Source: GCA-2401735 sp051252095
Lineage (GTDB): Bacteria; Pseudomonadota; Gammaproteobacteria; Burkholderiales; Methylophilaceae
Direction: 5' to 3'
Assembly: GCA_051252095.1 (NCBI GenBank)
Contig: JBPOFK010000020.1
Coordinates: 1-40,612, forward strand
DNA: 40,612 nt
Below the pieces are notes generated by a model, which made no database searches, was not told the origin of the DNA, and saw only the letters and a program-made list of their open reading frames with translations. Positions 31,969-40,611 of this stretch are shown one piece after another. Position 1 is the first letter of the stretch, and each line of letters begins with the position of its first letter. Both the position numbers and the translations under genes were made by a program.

Positions 31969-33389
31969 TTAAGCTCGCTAGTCGTTAAAGTGGGTATTAT
32001 AAAATTACTGTAAAGAGGTTTCTGCATTAAGTTTTCAATTTCATTGGCTGCATTTAGTTGCGCAAATTGTGAAGCGAGCAGTTGCTGCTTTGCCACCAAA
32101 GTGTTCAGTTTGTATCGTGTCAGGTCAAGCTTTCCAATCAATCCAGCATCAAACTGTTGTTGCATTTTTTCTGCTGCATCGTCCTGTTCTTGTAGTGTTT
32201 GAATTGCTTGCTTTGTTGTTTGTTTTGCAACTGAATATTGAATTTTTGTATGAGCGACATTGGCAATAATGTCTGCTTGTAGGTTTTCAAAGGCAGCGCC
32301 TTCAACCGCTCGTAATTGTTTGGCTTCCTCAATTAACGCAGTATTTTGTTGCAACATATTTAATAAACTGGAAAAACCTAACGACCATATTGTGTCACCA
32401 AACTCGTACAGTATGCCTGGGCTTAATGTAATGTCTGGCAATTGCTTGGCCGCTTGTAGTTTGATTTCAGTCTCTGCCGCAGCATATTGAAATATGTGAC
32501 GCCTGAGATCAATTCTATTCAGCAGCGCTTGCTCTCTTAATGTTTTAGATTCAAAGGTTTTTTCTAAAATAGCTTCTTGCTGGGCCAATGTTTTAATTAA
32601 AGGCAATGGCTTAATGATGATTTGCGAGAACTTTTCCATCGTTAGTCCAACATCAGCAGCTAATTTTGCTTGGATTTGCTGTACTTGAGCTTGCTTATTA
32701 TTAAGTTGGTGCTGCGCTTTAAGCGCTAATAACCGCGCATTACTTAATTCCGCACTTGAGGCAATCCCAACATTAAATCGCTTTTCTAACATATTAACAA
32801 TACTGTTTTGTGTTAATCGTTCTTCTTCTAGCAGACTGATTTCTGCTTGGGTTTGGTAGTAACTAATGAGGTCGCTCGCAATTTGGCTTCGAAGCTGCCA
32901 AGCAGTTTCTGCCAGCTCTATCTGAACGACATCAACATTTTTTTCTGCTTTTTCAATCAGATAGTCACGTTTATTATTGGTTGCAATGGGGATGTCTACT
33001 GTCAAACCATAAGACCACGGACTAATATCACCGTTTGCTTGATTGCTACGCGCGATATCAGCATTAATCGTAGGCGGTTGTTTTATGCCAGCTGTTTGTA
33101 CTTTTAGCTTTGCAAGCGCTAATTGCTGTTTAGCAACATCAAGCTTGGTATGGTAGAAGAGCGCACACAAAGTAAGCGTATCAATGTCCCAATCCCTCAG
33201 TGGTAGGGTGGATTGATCATATCCGTGTTGTACTAAAAATGCATTAAACGCTGTACTTGTAGGATCTTTTGCTACTAAGGCAGCAGTGTTTTTGTTAATG
33301 GATAATGGTTTTTCAGCAGGTGTAGTAGTACAGCCTAACGCAACTAGACAAAACAGCAAGATAGCAAGTTGTTGTATTCTATTGTGCAT
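31965..33389 (-). CDS. TolC/CzcC-type outer membrane efflux lipoprotein
   Basis: This 474-residue protein has a lipoprotein signal with lipobox VALGC (Cys20) followed by TTTPAEKP. The body is long alpha-helical, with two repeats typical of outer-membrane efflux channels (for example LISYYQTQAEISLLEEERL and VAKQTTKQAIQTLQEQDDAAEKM). The two-repeat layout and lipid anchor fit the channel of an RND system. It is the first gene of the efflux operon and overlaps the adaptor gene by 4 bases. No strong ribosome binding site is seen before the ATG at 33389. Confidence 0.87.
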   Translation of the reverse strand: MHNRIQQLAILLFCLVALGCTTTPAEKPLSINKNTAALVAKDPTSTAFNAFLVQHGYDQSTLPLRDWDIDTLTLCALFYHTKLDVAKQQLALAKLKVQTAGIKQPPTINADIARSNQANGDISPWSYGLTVDIPIATNNKRDYLIEKAEKNVDVVQIELAETAWQLRSQIASDLISYYQTQAEISLLEEERLTQNSIVNMLEKRFNVGIASSAELSNARLLALKAQHQLNNKQAQVQQIQAKLAADVGLTMEKFSQIIIKPLPLIKTLAQQEAILEKTFESKTLREQALLNRIDLRRHIFQYAAAETEIKLQAAKQLPDITLSPGILYEFGDTIWSLGFSSLLNMLQQNTALIEEAKQLRAVEGAAFENLQADIIANVAHTKIQYSVAKQTTKQAIQTLQEQDDAAEKMQQQFDAGLIGKLDLTRYKLNTLVAKQQLLASQFAQLNAANEIENLMQKPLYSNFIIPTLTTSELK

Positions 33390-33443
33390 AGTGCAAGCTG
33401 CTCAGGCAACTTCAGCCCCCCTTGGATGAAAATTGACTGCTAA

Positions 33444-33695
33444 TTAAGCGGCAATACTTGCATGCACAGCGTTAAGCGCATCCTGTAGCGACTCTTCAGG
33501 GAGCTTATTGATTGTTGTAGCGAGCAAGTCTGCTGCTTCTACTGTGCGAATAGGCAAGTCACTCGTGTTAATTTCAGCAATCAAGCCAGCAGCAGCACCA
33601 GCAATTACCAACAATGTTTCGCGCTCTTTCATCAAGAGCTCCAGTTCTGAACGTAGCATGTTATTTTCAGCTGTGTGATTCGTGTTTTCCATCAT
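33444..33695 (-). CDS. Small helical protein of unknown function
   Basis: This 83-residue protein starts with a polar segment, then LRSELELLMKERETLLVIAGAAAGLIAE, which looks like a short coiled coil leading to a small hydrophobic patch, and a C-terminal amphipathic part (ADLLATTINKLPEESLQDAL). I recall similar short proteins in betaproteobacteria but cannot name a family. The start is a double ATG (33695 and 33692). It lies 54 bases upstream of the efflux operon on the same strand and may be its first gene. Codon use and amino acid balance look coding. The 255 bases between it and tRNA-Leu hold the tRNA promoter and a weak inverted repeat. Confidence 0.65.
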   Translation of the reverse strand: MMENTNHTAENNMLRSELELLMKERETLLVIAGAAAGLIAEINTSDLPIRTVEAADLLATTINKLPEESLQDALNAVHASIAA

Positions 33696-33874
33696 TCTGT
33701 TATCTTTATATAAATAGTTATAACTTAATATATTGCCACAATACAGTGCTAATGCACACGCATACTTTAACTAGCACAGTTGAAAAAGTAAAATTAAAAA
33801 GTTCTGATGATGTGAAAAAGTGAATGCAAAGAATAAAGCCGTAAAAATTAGTTATTTTTTTGTAATAATAATCT

Positions 33875-33902
33875 TTGCCTGACGGTATCATTGATATACA
33901 AT
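33875..33902 (+). promoter_or_regulatory. Promoter candidate for tRNA-Leu
   Basis: TTGCCT (33875-33880) and TACAAT (33897-33902) are 16 bases apart, about 50 bases before the mature tRNA. A TATAAT at 33940-33945 is too close to the tRNA 5' end to serve. Confidence 0.5.
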
Positions 33903-33950
33903 GTCGCCTTTGGTAATTATGACGTTGGTATTTCAATATTATAATTAAAT

Positions 33951-34035
33951 GCGAGAGTGGCGGAATTGGTAGACGCACTGGTTTTAGGTACCAGCGCCGA
34001 AAGGCGTGAGAGTTCGAGTCTCTCCTTTCGCACCA
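33951..34035 (+). tRNA. tRNA-Leu(TAG)
   Basis: The 85-base class II tRNA pairs GCGAGAG with CTTTCGC (one G-U), has anticodon stem CTGGT/ACCAG around TTTAGGT (anticodon TAG, reading CUA and related codons), a variable arm CGCCGAAAGGCG, T-loop TTCGAGT, and encoded CCA at 34033-34035. It lies just before tig, a common betaproteobacterial order. A short inverted repeat (GAACC/GGTTC) follows. Confidence 0.96.
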
Positions 34036-34126
34036 AAATGAACCATAATTATGAGGTTCTTAAAAACTAAAGTCGTTAGAACATGTCGTTCATCTAGAGA
34101 ACAAAAAATTAATCAGGAATCGCAAC

Positions 34127-35428
34127 ATGGCAGTATCTGTTGAAACAATCAGCAATATCGAAAGACGCATAACAGTCACCTTACCACTGGCTGACTTGGA
34201 AGGCGTAATACAAAGACGTCTCAAAGAGATTTCGCGTACCGCAAAATTTTCAGGTTTCCGTCCAGGCAAGGCGCCAATGAGTTTGGTTAGCCAGCAATAT
34301 GGCGCTCAAGCACGAGACGAAGTGTTTTCTAAAGCCGTTGAGACTAGCTTCAGTGACGCAGTTTTTGAGCACAAATTACGAGTTGCTGGTTATCCTAGCA
34401 TTGAGCATAAGCCGTTTGGTGAGGCTGCTACTGAACTTGAGTATACTGCTACTTTTGAAATTATTCCTGAAGTTGAGGTTGGTGATGTCAGCAATGTGAA
34501 GGTAGAGAAACCTGTACTCAGCGTTACCGACAAAGATATCGATAAAACCATTGATGTGTTAGTTAAACAACGTGTTAGTTATTCACCAGTGAAGCGAGCA
34601 TCTAAGAAAGGTGACCGTATAAACATTGATTTGATAGCATCGATTGATGGTGAGCAAGTTGAGAGCACAAATAATAAAGGCATGGATATTGTGCTAGGCG
34701 AAGTGGGCCGTATTGAAGCTTTTGATAAAGAGCTGACAGGTGGCAAAGCGGGTGACACAAAAGCATTTCAGATTGAGTACCCAGATGATCACAACCCAGC
34801 ACAATTGGCAGGTAAAAAAGTAGACTACAGTGTTACATATAAGCGTGTCGCTGAGCCTACTTATCCTGAGGTGGATGAAAAATTTGCTAAAGGCTTAGGT
34901 GTTGCTGATGGCGATGTCAATAAATTACGTGATGAGATTAAGTTAAGCCTTGAGCAGGAAGTTGAAAAACGTATTAATGCACGTGTTAAAGAGCAGGTTT
35001 TCCAAGGATTGATTGATATTACTACGCTAGACTTACCAAAGGCTTTAGTCGGTGAAGAAATCAGCCGTATGATGCAAATGACATCACAAAATTTACAACA
35101 ACGTGGTATGGATCCTAAGGCGATTCAACTAAAACCAGAGATGTTTGAAGAGCAAGCTAAACGTAGTACTGCGTTGCGACTCATTCTCGCACAATTGGTG
35201 AACGCTGAAAAATTACAGGCCGATGCAGACCAAGTTAAGGCAATGGTTGACACTTTTGCACAAAACTATGAGCAGCCTAAGCAAATGGTTGACTGGTATT
35301 ATGCTGATGTAAAACGTTTAGATGAACCAGCAGCACTGGCAACAGAAGCAAATGTTGTCAAATGGGTTCTCGAAAAAGCGCAAGTGAAAGATAAAAAAGT
35401 TAAATTTGATGAGTTAATGGCAGGATAG
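34127..35428 (+). CDS. tig: Trigger factor
   Basis: This 433-residue ribosome-associated chaperone and prolyl isomerase acts on nascent chains. The ribosome-binding signature is FSGFRPGKAPMSLV near residue 43, the FKBP-like domain lies about 150-245 (from SPVKRASKKGDRINIDL), and the C-terminal chaperone arms follow. Length is typical. CAGGA lies eight bases before the ATG. clpP starts 16 bases after the stop, and clpX 34 bases after that, so the three are probably one operon. Confidence 0.97.
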   Translation: MAVSVETISNIERRITVTLPLADLEGVIQRRLKEISRTAKFSGFRPGKAPMSLVSQQYGAQARDEVFSKAVETSFSDAVFEHKLRVAGYPSIEHKPFGEAATELEYTATFEIIPEVEVGDVSNVKVEKPVLSVTDKDIDKTIDVLVKQRVSYSPVKRASKKGDRINIDLIASIDGEQVESTNNKGMDIVLGEVGRIEAFDKELTGGKAGDTKAFQIEYPDDHNPAQLAGKKVDYSVTYKRVAEPTYPEVDEKFAKGLGVADGDVNKLRDEIKLSLEQEVEKRINARVKEQVFQGLIDITTLDLPKALVGEEISRMMQMTSQNLQQRGMDPKAIQLKPEMFEEQAKRSTALRLILAQLVNAEKLQADADQVKAMVDTFAQNYEQPKQMVDWYYADVKRLDEPAALATEANVVKWVLEKAQVKDKKVKFDELMAG

Positions 35429-35444
35429 AAAAAGGGCAATAACA

Positions 35445-36077
35445 ATGAGCAAATTTTCAAACCAAGCACAAGAAACGCAAGGTCTCGGGTATATCCCGAT
35501 GGTAATTGAGCAAAGTGGTCGCGGAGAACGCTCATTTGATATTTATTCACGTTTACTAAAAGAACGTGTTATTTTTTTGGTTGGCCCAGTTACAGATGCT
35601 TCTGCCAATTTAATTGTGGCACAATTGCTGTTTCTGGAAGCAGAAAACCCAGACAAAGATATTTCCTTCTATATTAACTCACCTGGCGGGTCTGTTACTG
35701 CTGGCATGTCAATTTATGACACGATGCAATTTATCAAGCCTGACGTGAGTACTTTATGTATTGGTCAAGCTGCAAGCATGGGTGCTTTTTTGCTAGCATC
35801 TGGTGCAAAAGGCAAGCGGTTTAGTTTGCCGAACTCTCGCGTGATGATTCATCAGCCATCAGGTGGTTTCCAAGGTCAGTCATCTGATATTCAGATTCAA
35901 GCAAAAGAAATTATGTATTTACGTGGTAAATTAAATGAAATTCTTGCAGGTCATACAGGCAAGTCTCCAGAAGATATTGATTTAGACACAGAACGGGACA
36001 ACTTTATGAGTGCCGAAGAGTCTGTTAAGTATGGCATGATTGATCGAGTGATTGCCAATCGCAAAGAAGCGGCATAA
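35445..36077 (+). CDS. clpP: ATP-dependent Clp protease proteolytic subunit
   Basis: This 210-residue serine protease forms the ClpP barrel that degrades proteins fed by ClpX or ClpA. The triad is Ser111 (GQAASMGAFLL), His136 (MIHQPSGG) and Asp185, with the same spacing as in E. coli. A short N-terminal extension fits a processed propeptide. It lies between tig and clpX. Confidence 0.98.
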   Translation: MSKFSNQAQETQGLGYIPMVIEQSGRGERSFDIYSRLLKERVIFLVGPVTDASANLIVAQLLFLEAENPDKDISFYINSPGGSVTAGMSIYDTMQFIKPDVSTLCIGQAASMGAFLLASGAKGKRFSLPNSRVMIHQPSGGFQGQSSDIQIQAKEIMYLRGKLNEILAGHTGKSPEDIDLDTERDNFMSAEESVKYGMIDRVIANRKEAA

Positions 36078-36111
36078 GATAGAAACTAATAATCAAGTAA
36101 CAGGAATTTAA

Positions 36112-37392
36112 ATGGCGAAGTCTGAAGACGAAAAACTACTTTACTGTTCATTTTGTGGTAAGAGTCAACATGAAGTGAAAAAGTTAATTGCTGGTCCATC
36201 AGTCTTTATTTGCGACGAATGTGTTGATTTGTGCAACGATATCATTAAAGAAGAAATTCAAAGTCTTAATGATATTCAAACCACAGAGAAGTCATTACCA
36301 AGTCCGCAAGAAATTTCTAAGATTCTAAGTCAATATGTCATCGGACAAGACAAGGCGAAAAGAAATCTTTCTGTAGCAGTTTATAATCATTATAAACGTC
36401 TTGAACATAATCATATTGCAGATGATGCGACTAAAGAAGATGTTGAGATTCAGAAAAGTAATATTCTGTTAATTGGACCAACAGGTTCTGGAAAAACATT
36501 GCTTGCACAATCCCTTGCACGATTGTTAGACGTGCCTTTTGTCATGGCTGATGCTACAACGTTAACAGAAGCAGGCTATGTCGGCGAAGATGTTGAAAAC
36601 ATTATGCAAAAGCTATTGCAGAAGTGTGATTACGATACAGAAAAGGCACAACGTGGTATCGTTTATATTGATGAAGTTGATAAAATTTCTCGTAAATCAG
36701 AAAATCCATCCATTACACGAGATGTTTCAGGTGAGGGCGTACAACAAGCGCTATTGAAGCTTATTGAAGGTACAGTTGCATCTGTGCCTCCGCAAGGCGG
36801 CCGTAAGCATCCAAATCAAGAATTTGTTCAATTAGATACAACCAATATCTTATTTATTTGTGGTGGCGCATTTGATGGTTTAGAGAAAATTATCCGTTCA
36901 CGCTCTGAAAAAGGTGGTATTGGCTTTGGTGCTGAAGTTAAAAGTAAGGATGATCAAAGCGAAGTTGGTGAGGTTTTGCTTGACGTCGAGCCAGAGGATT
37001 TAATTAAATTCGGCTTGATTCCAGAGTTTATTGGGCGCTTGCCTGTAGTTGCGACATTAGAGTCACTTGATGAAGAAGCGTTAATGACAATACTGACGCA
37101 ACCCAAAAATGCATTAACAAAGCAATACACCAAACTATTCAAAATGGAAGGTGTCGAGCTTGAATTTAGAGACACAGCATTGAAAGCTGTTGCGAAAAAG
37201 GCACTTGAACGTAAAACAGGTGCGCGTGGTTTGCGTTCTATACTAGAACAGGCATTGCTTGACGTGATGTACGATATTCCTTCTATTGATAACCTATCAA
37301 AAGTCGTGATTGACGAAGGCGTGATTAATGGTGAAACGCAGCCAATTATGATTTATGAAGACTCGCCCAAACGTGCAGAGAGTGGTAGCTAG
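36112..37392 (+). CDS. clpX: ATP-dependent Clp protease ATP-binding subunit ClpX
   Basis: This 426-residue AAA+ unfoldase delivers substrates to ClpP. The N-terminal zinc site uses Cys12, Cys15, Cys34 and Cys37. Walker A is GPTGSGKT (122-129), Walker B is VYIDEVDKI, and the ClpP-docking and sensor regions follow, with GARGLRSI near the C-terminus. CAGGA lies eight bases before the ATG. The 176 bases after its stop contain the lon promoter region. Confidence 0.98.
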   Translation: MAKSEDEKLLYCSFCGKSQHEVKKLIAGPSVFICDECVDLCNDIIKEEIQSLNDIQTTEKSLPSPQEISKILSQYVIGQDKAKRNLSVAVYNHYKRLEHNHIADDATKEDVEIQKSNILLIGPTGSGKTLLAQSLARLLDVPFVMADATTLTEAGYVGEDVENIMQKLLQKCDYDTEKAQRGIVYIDEVDKISRKSENPSITRDVSGEGVQQALLKLIEGTVASVPPQGGRKHPNQEFVQLDTTNILFICGGAFDGLEKIIRSRSEKGGIGFGAEVKSKDDQSEVGEVLLDVEPEDLIKFGLIPEFIGRLPVVATLESLDEEALMTILTQPKNALTKQYTKLFKMEGVELEFRDTALKAVAKKALERKTGARGLRSILEQALLDVMYDIPSIDNLSKVVIDEGVINGETQPIMIYEDSPKRAESGS

Positions 37393-37496
37393 CAACTTTA
37401 TACAATAAGACTATTTGCATTTGAGCTGCAAAAGCTTATAGTAAACATGTATTCTTGCTTGCGCCGCTTAATCGCCAATTAATTATACTAATCACT

Positions 37497-37523
37497 CTTG
37501 AACTATCGAAGAATGTTCCCATT
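37497..37523 (+). promoter_or_regulatory. Heat-shock (sigma-32-like) promoter of lon
   Basis: CTTGAA (37497-37502) and TCCCATTCT (from 37517) are separated by 14 bases, close to the RpoH consensus CTTGAA-N13-15-CCCCAT. An inverted repeat GGGTTA/TAACCC (37535-37548) lies in the leader 20 bases before the ATG and could be an operator or a small RNA structure. lon is a classic heat-shock gene in proteobacteria. Confidence 0.65.
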
Positions 37524-37568
37524 CTAATAACATAGGGTTAAGTAACCCATGTATACATTAAGGTAACT

Positions 37569-40052
37569 ATGACTGAACAAACTTTGACCAATATGCCAGC
37601 ACAATTAGAATCAGTAACAAAGGATAAAATGCCCTTGTTGCCATTGCGTGATGTGGTTGTCTATCCACATTTAGTCATTCCACTATTTGTTGGAAGAGAT
37701 AAATCTGTAAAGGCGCTAGAAATTGCATCAGATACAGACAAAAAGATTATGCTCGTGGCGCAAAAATCAGCCACCAAAGATGAGCCTGATGCAAATGATC
37801 TCTATGAGATTGGTACTGTTGCCACTGTATTACAGATGCTCAAGTTACCAGACGGCACAGTTAAAGTGTTAGTTGAGGGGTTGCATCGTGTTCGCGTTAC
37901 CGAGTTCGAGGAAGTTGATGGTAGCTTTTGGGCAAAACCACAAAATATTGAACAACTTAATGAAGAAGATGATGAAGTCGAGGCGTTAATGCGCACCGTG
38001 CTGACGCAGTTTGATCAATACGTTAAGTTAAATAAAAAAATTCCACCTGAAATTCTCACTTCACTTGCTACCATTACAGAGGCTGGACGTTTAGCCGATA
38101 CGATTTCTGCGCATCTAACCTTAAAATTAGAAGAGAAGCAAAAGGTACTAGAGATGCTCAGCGTGACTGAACGGTTAGAGCACTTGCTTCATTTGATGGA
38201 ATCAGAGATTGATATTTTGCAAGTTGAGAAACGTATCCGTGGTCGTGTAAAGCGTCAAATGGAAAAAAGCCAACGTGAATATTATTTGAATGAGCAAGTT
38301 AAGGCAATACAAAAAGAACTAGGCGAGCATGATGAAAACGCTGAAATGGAAGAGCTTGAGAAGCGTATAAAATCAGCTGGTATGAGTAAAGAGGCTTTGG
38401 CAAAAGTCAATGCAGAGCTCAAAAAGTTAAAATTGATGTCTCCCATGTCAGCTGAAGCCTCAGTGGTCCGGAATTACATTGATACTTTGGTGAGCTTACC
38501 GTGGAAGAAAAGAACAAAAATTAGCCGCGATTTAACGATAGCTGAACAAGTCTTGGATGCTGATCACTATGGTTTGGAAAAGGTAAAGGAACGGATTGTT
38601 GAGTATTTGGCAGTGCAGCAACGTGTAGGAAAAGTAAAAGCACCAATTCTCTGCCTTGTTGGTCCTCCAGGTGTAGGTAAGACATCACTAGGTCAAAGCA
38701 TTGCTAAAGCAATTAACCGTAAATTTGTTCGTATGGCGCTTGGTGGTGTACGCGATGAAGCTGAAATTAGAGGCCATAGACGCACATATATTGGATCTAT
38801 GCCAGGAAAAGTGCTGCAAAGCATGACCAAAGTAGGTGTTAAGAACCCTTTATTCTTGTTGGATGAAGTAGATAAAATGGGTCAGGATATGCGCGGTGAC
38901 CCATCATCAGCTTTATTGGAAGTGCTTGATCCTGAGCAAAATCATACCTTTGCCGATCATTATGCAGAAGTTGAGTATGATTTATCTGATGTCATGTTCG
39001 TTGCAACGGCCAATAGTATGAATATTCCAGCGCCGTTATTAGATCGTATGGAAATCATTCGCCTTGCTGGTTATACAGAAGATGAAAAAGTGAATATTGC
39101 AGAGCGCTATTTATTGCCTAAACAGCTTAAAGCACATGGATTAAAAGCAACTGAAATTAATTTGGATGAAGCTGTAATTCGCCATATTGTGCAATATTAT
39201 ACTCGTGAGGCAGGCGTAAGGCGTTTGGAACAAGAATTGGCAAAGCTTTGTCGTAAAGTTGTTAAGGCATTGCTACTGAGTAAAACTGATGCTAAAAAAT
39301 ACCACCGTGCTGATGATGGTGTTGATTTCAAACCCATAGAAACAGTAGATGTCACTGTAGATAATATTAGCGAATACCTTGGTGTTTATCGTTACGATTT
39401 TGGTGTGGCGGCAAAAGAGAATCAAGTTGGGCAAGTAACAGGGCTGGCTTGGACATCAGTAGGCGGTGAATTGCTAACAATTGAAGCTGTCGTGTTGCCA
39501 GGCAAAGGGAAAATGATTAAAACAGGTAAGCTAGGTGATGTCATGCAAGAGTCACTAGAGGCTGCAATGAGTGTAGTACGTAGTCGCGCTGCGCGATTAG
39601 GTATCCCTGAAGACTTTTATGAAAGCAAAGACATTCACATCCATTTGCCTGAAGGTGCTACGCCTAAGGATGGACCAAGCGCAGGTATCGGTCTTACAAC
39701 GGCGTTGGTTTCTGCTTTAACTGAAATTCCAGCACGTGCCGATGTTGCTATGACCGGGGAAATAACACTTCGTGGCGAAGTACTTGCAATAGGAGGCTTA
39801 AAAGAAAAATTGCTTGCTGCACACCGTGGTGGCATCAAAACTGTTTTGATACCTGAATCTAATGTTAAAGACTTAACTGAAATTCCTGAGAATATCAAAA
39901 GTCAACTCAGCATTAATCCAGTAAAAAGTATTGATCAGGTGCTTGAGTATGCATTAGAGTCGCTACCTAAGCCACTAGAAGTGGGTCCGAAAGAGGTGTC
40001 TACTACAGTATCTGAACCTGCTAGCAGCGATAAAACCGTTATACGTCACTAG
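37569..40052 (+). CDS. lon: ATP-dependent protease Lon
   Basis: This 827-residue cytoplasmic AAA+ serine protease degrades damaged and regulatory proteins. The N-terminal LON domain starts LPLLPLRDVVVYPH, Walker A is GPPGVGKTSL, Walker B LFLLDEVDKM, and the Ser-Lys dyad is S704 (KDGPSAGIG) and K747 (GLKEKLLAAHRGG). It is longer than E. coli Lon (784) mainly through an N-terminal lead and a polar C-terminal tail. AAGGT precedes the ATG. Its own promoter separates it from clpX. Confidence 0.98.
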   Translation: MTEQTLTNMPAQLESVTKDKMPLLPLRDVVVYPHLVIPLFVGRDKSVKALEIASDTDKKIMLVAQKSATKDEPDANDLYEIGTVATVLQMLKLPDGTVKVLVEGLHRVRVTEFEEVDGSFWAKPQNIEQLNEEDDEVEALMRTVLTQFDQYVKLNKKIPPEILTSLATITEAGRLADTISAHLTLKLEEKQKVLEMLSVTERLEHLLHLMESEIDILQVEKRIRGRVKRQMEKSQREYYLNEQVKAIQKELGEHDENAEMEELEKRIKSAGMSKEALAKVNAELKKLKLMSPMSAEASVVRNYIDTLVSLPWKKRTKISRDLTIAEQVLDADHYGLEKVKERIVEYLAVQQRVGKVKAPILCLVGPPGVGKTSLGQSIAKAINRKFVRMALGGVRDEAEIRGHRRTYIGSMPGKVLQSMTKVGVKNPLFLLDEVDKMGQDMRGDPSSALLEVLDPEQNHTFADHYAEVEYDLSDVMFVATANSMNIPAPLLDRMEIIRLAGYTEDEKVNIAERYLLPKQLKAHGLKATEINLDEAVIRHIVQYYTREAGVRRLEQELAKLCRKVVKALLLSKTDAKKYHRADDGVDFKPIETVDVTVDNISEYLGVYRYDFGVAAKENQVGQVTGLAWTSVGGELLTIEAVVLPGKGKMIKTGKLGDVMQESLEAAMSVVRSRAARLGIPEDFYESKDIHIHLPEGATPKDGPSAGIGLTTALVSALTEIPARADVAMTGEITLRGEVLAIGGLKEKLLAAHRGGIKTVLIPESNVKDLTEIPENIKSQLSINPVKSIDQVLEYALESLPKPLEVGPKEVSTTVSEPASSDKTVIRH

Positions 40053-40109
40053 TTGGTTAGCAATTTATCCTCTTTTTTATAATAAAGCGGCAAAATAGCG
40101 CGTAAACCC

Positions 40110-40139
40110 TTGACAGAGGCTTTTGTCGCTTGTTATAAA
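40110..40139 (+). promoter_or_regulatory. Promoter of hup
   Basis: A perfect TTGACA (40110-40115) and TATAAA (40134-40139, 18-base spacing; TTATAA at 17) precede the HU gene. The start point would be near 40146, at the base of the following hairpin. Confidence 0.8.
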
Positions 40140-40142
40140 GGC

Positions 40143-40163
40143 ATAGCAGGGTTGGCCTGCTAT
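40143..40163 (+). promoter_or_regulatory. Hairpin at the 5' end of the hup transcript
   Basis: ATAGCAGG and CCTGCTAT pair perfectly around GTTGG. The predicted start of transcription falls at or inside the 5' arm. It may be a stabilising 5' stem or a protein-binding site that overlaps the start point. Confidence 0.5.
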
Positions 40164-40187
40164 CTTAATATCTTAGAGGGGATTACT

Positions 40188-40460
40188 GTGAATAAATCAG
40201 AATTAATCGATCAGATTGCAAAGTCAGCAGACATTTCAAAAGCGGCTGCAGGTCGTGCACTTGATGCAACAACAGATGCTGTTACTAAATCATTAAAAAA
40301 AGGTGATTTAGTGACTTTAATTGGTTTTGGAACATTTTATGTAGGTAAACGTGCCGCACGTAATGGCCGTAACCCTCGTACGGGCGCTACAATCAAAATT
40401 AGTGCTGCAAATTCGCCTAAATTCAGGGCTGGTAAAGCGCTAAAAGATGCTGTAAACTAG
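40188..40460 (+). CDS. hup: HU-type DNA-binding protein
   Basis: The 90-residue nucleoid protein bends DNA as a dimer. It opens MNKSELIDQIAKSADISKAAAG and has the HU signature GFGTFYVGKRAARNGRNPRTG in its DNA-binding arms. I chose GTG 40188, because GAGGGG lies seven bases upstream and the length matches HU exactly; an upstream in-frame TTG at 40110 is the -35 box of the promoter. The gene follows lon, as in many betaproteobacteria and gammaproteobacteria (hupB order). Confidence 0.96.
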   Translation: MNKSELIDQIAKSADISKAAAGRALDATTDAVTKSLKKGDLVTLIGFGTFYVGKRAARNGRNPRTGATIKISAANSPKFRAGKALKDAVN

Positions 40461-40535
40461 CGCACTTTCTTGGTTAAGCAATTAATCATAGAGGCACTGC
40501 TAGTTTTATAGAAATATCGTTTGTAAAGTGAAGCA

Positions 40536-40611
40536 GGGTGCTTAGCTCAGTTGGTAGAGCGTCGCCCTTACAAGGCGAATGTCAGCGGTTCGACCCCGTT
40601 AGCACCCACCA
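40536..40611 (+). tRNA. tRNA-Val(TAC)
   Basis: The 76-base tRNA pairs GGGTGCT with AGCACCC, has anticodon stem TCGCC/GGCGA around CTTACAA (anticodon TAC, valine), T-loop TTCGACC, and encoded CCA at 40609-40611. It follows hup; more tRNA genes often follow at this place but lie outside the window. No clear promoter is seen in the 75-base gap after hup. Confidence 0.97.

Noticed and set aside
33746..33777. Inverted repeat GTGCTA/TAGCAC with a 20-base spacer
   Set aside because: The arms are short, the spacer is long, and nothing nearby suggests a regulator.
40110..40187. N-terminal extension of HU from TTG 40110
   Set aside because: The TTG is part of a perfect -35 box, and HU length fits the GTG at 40188.
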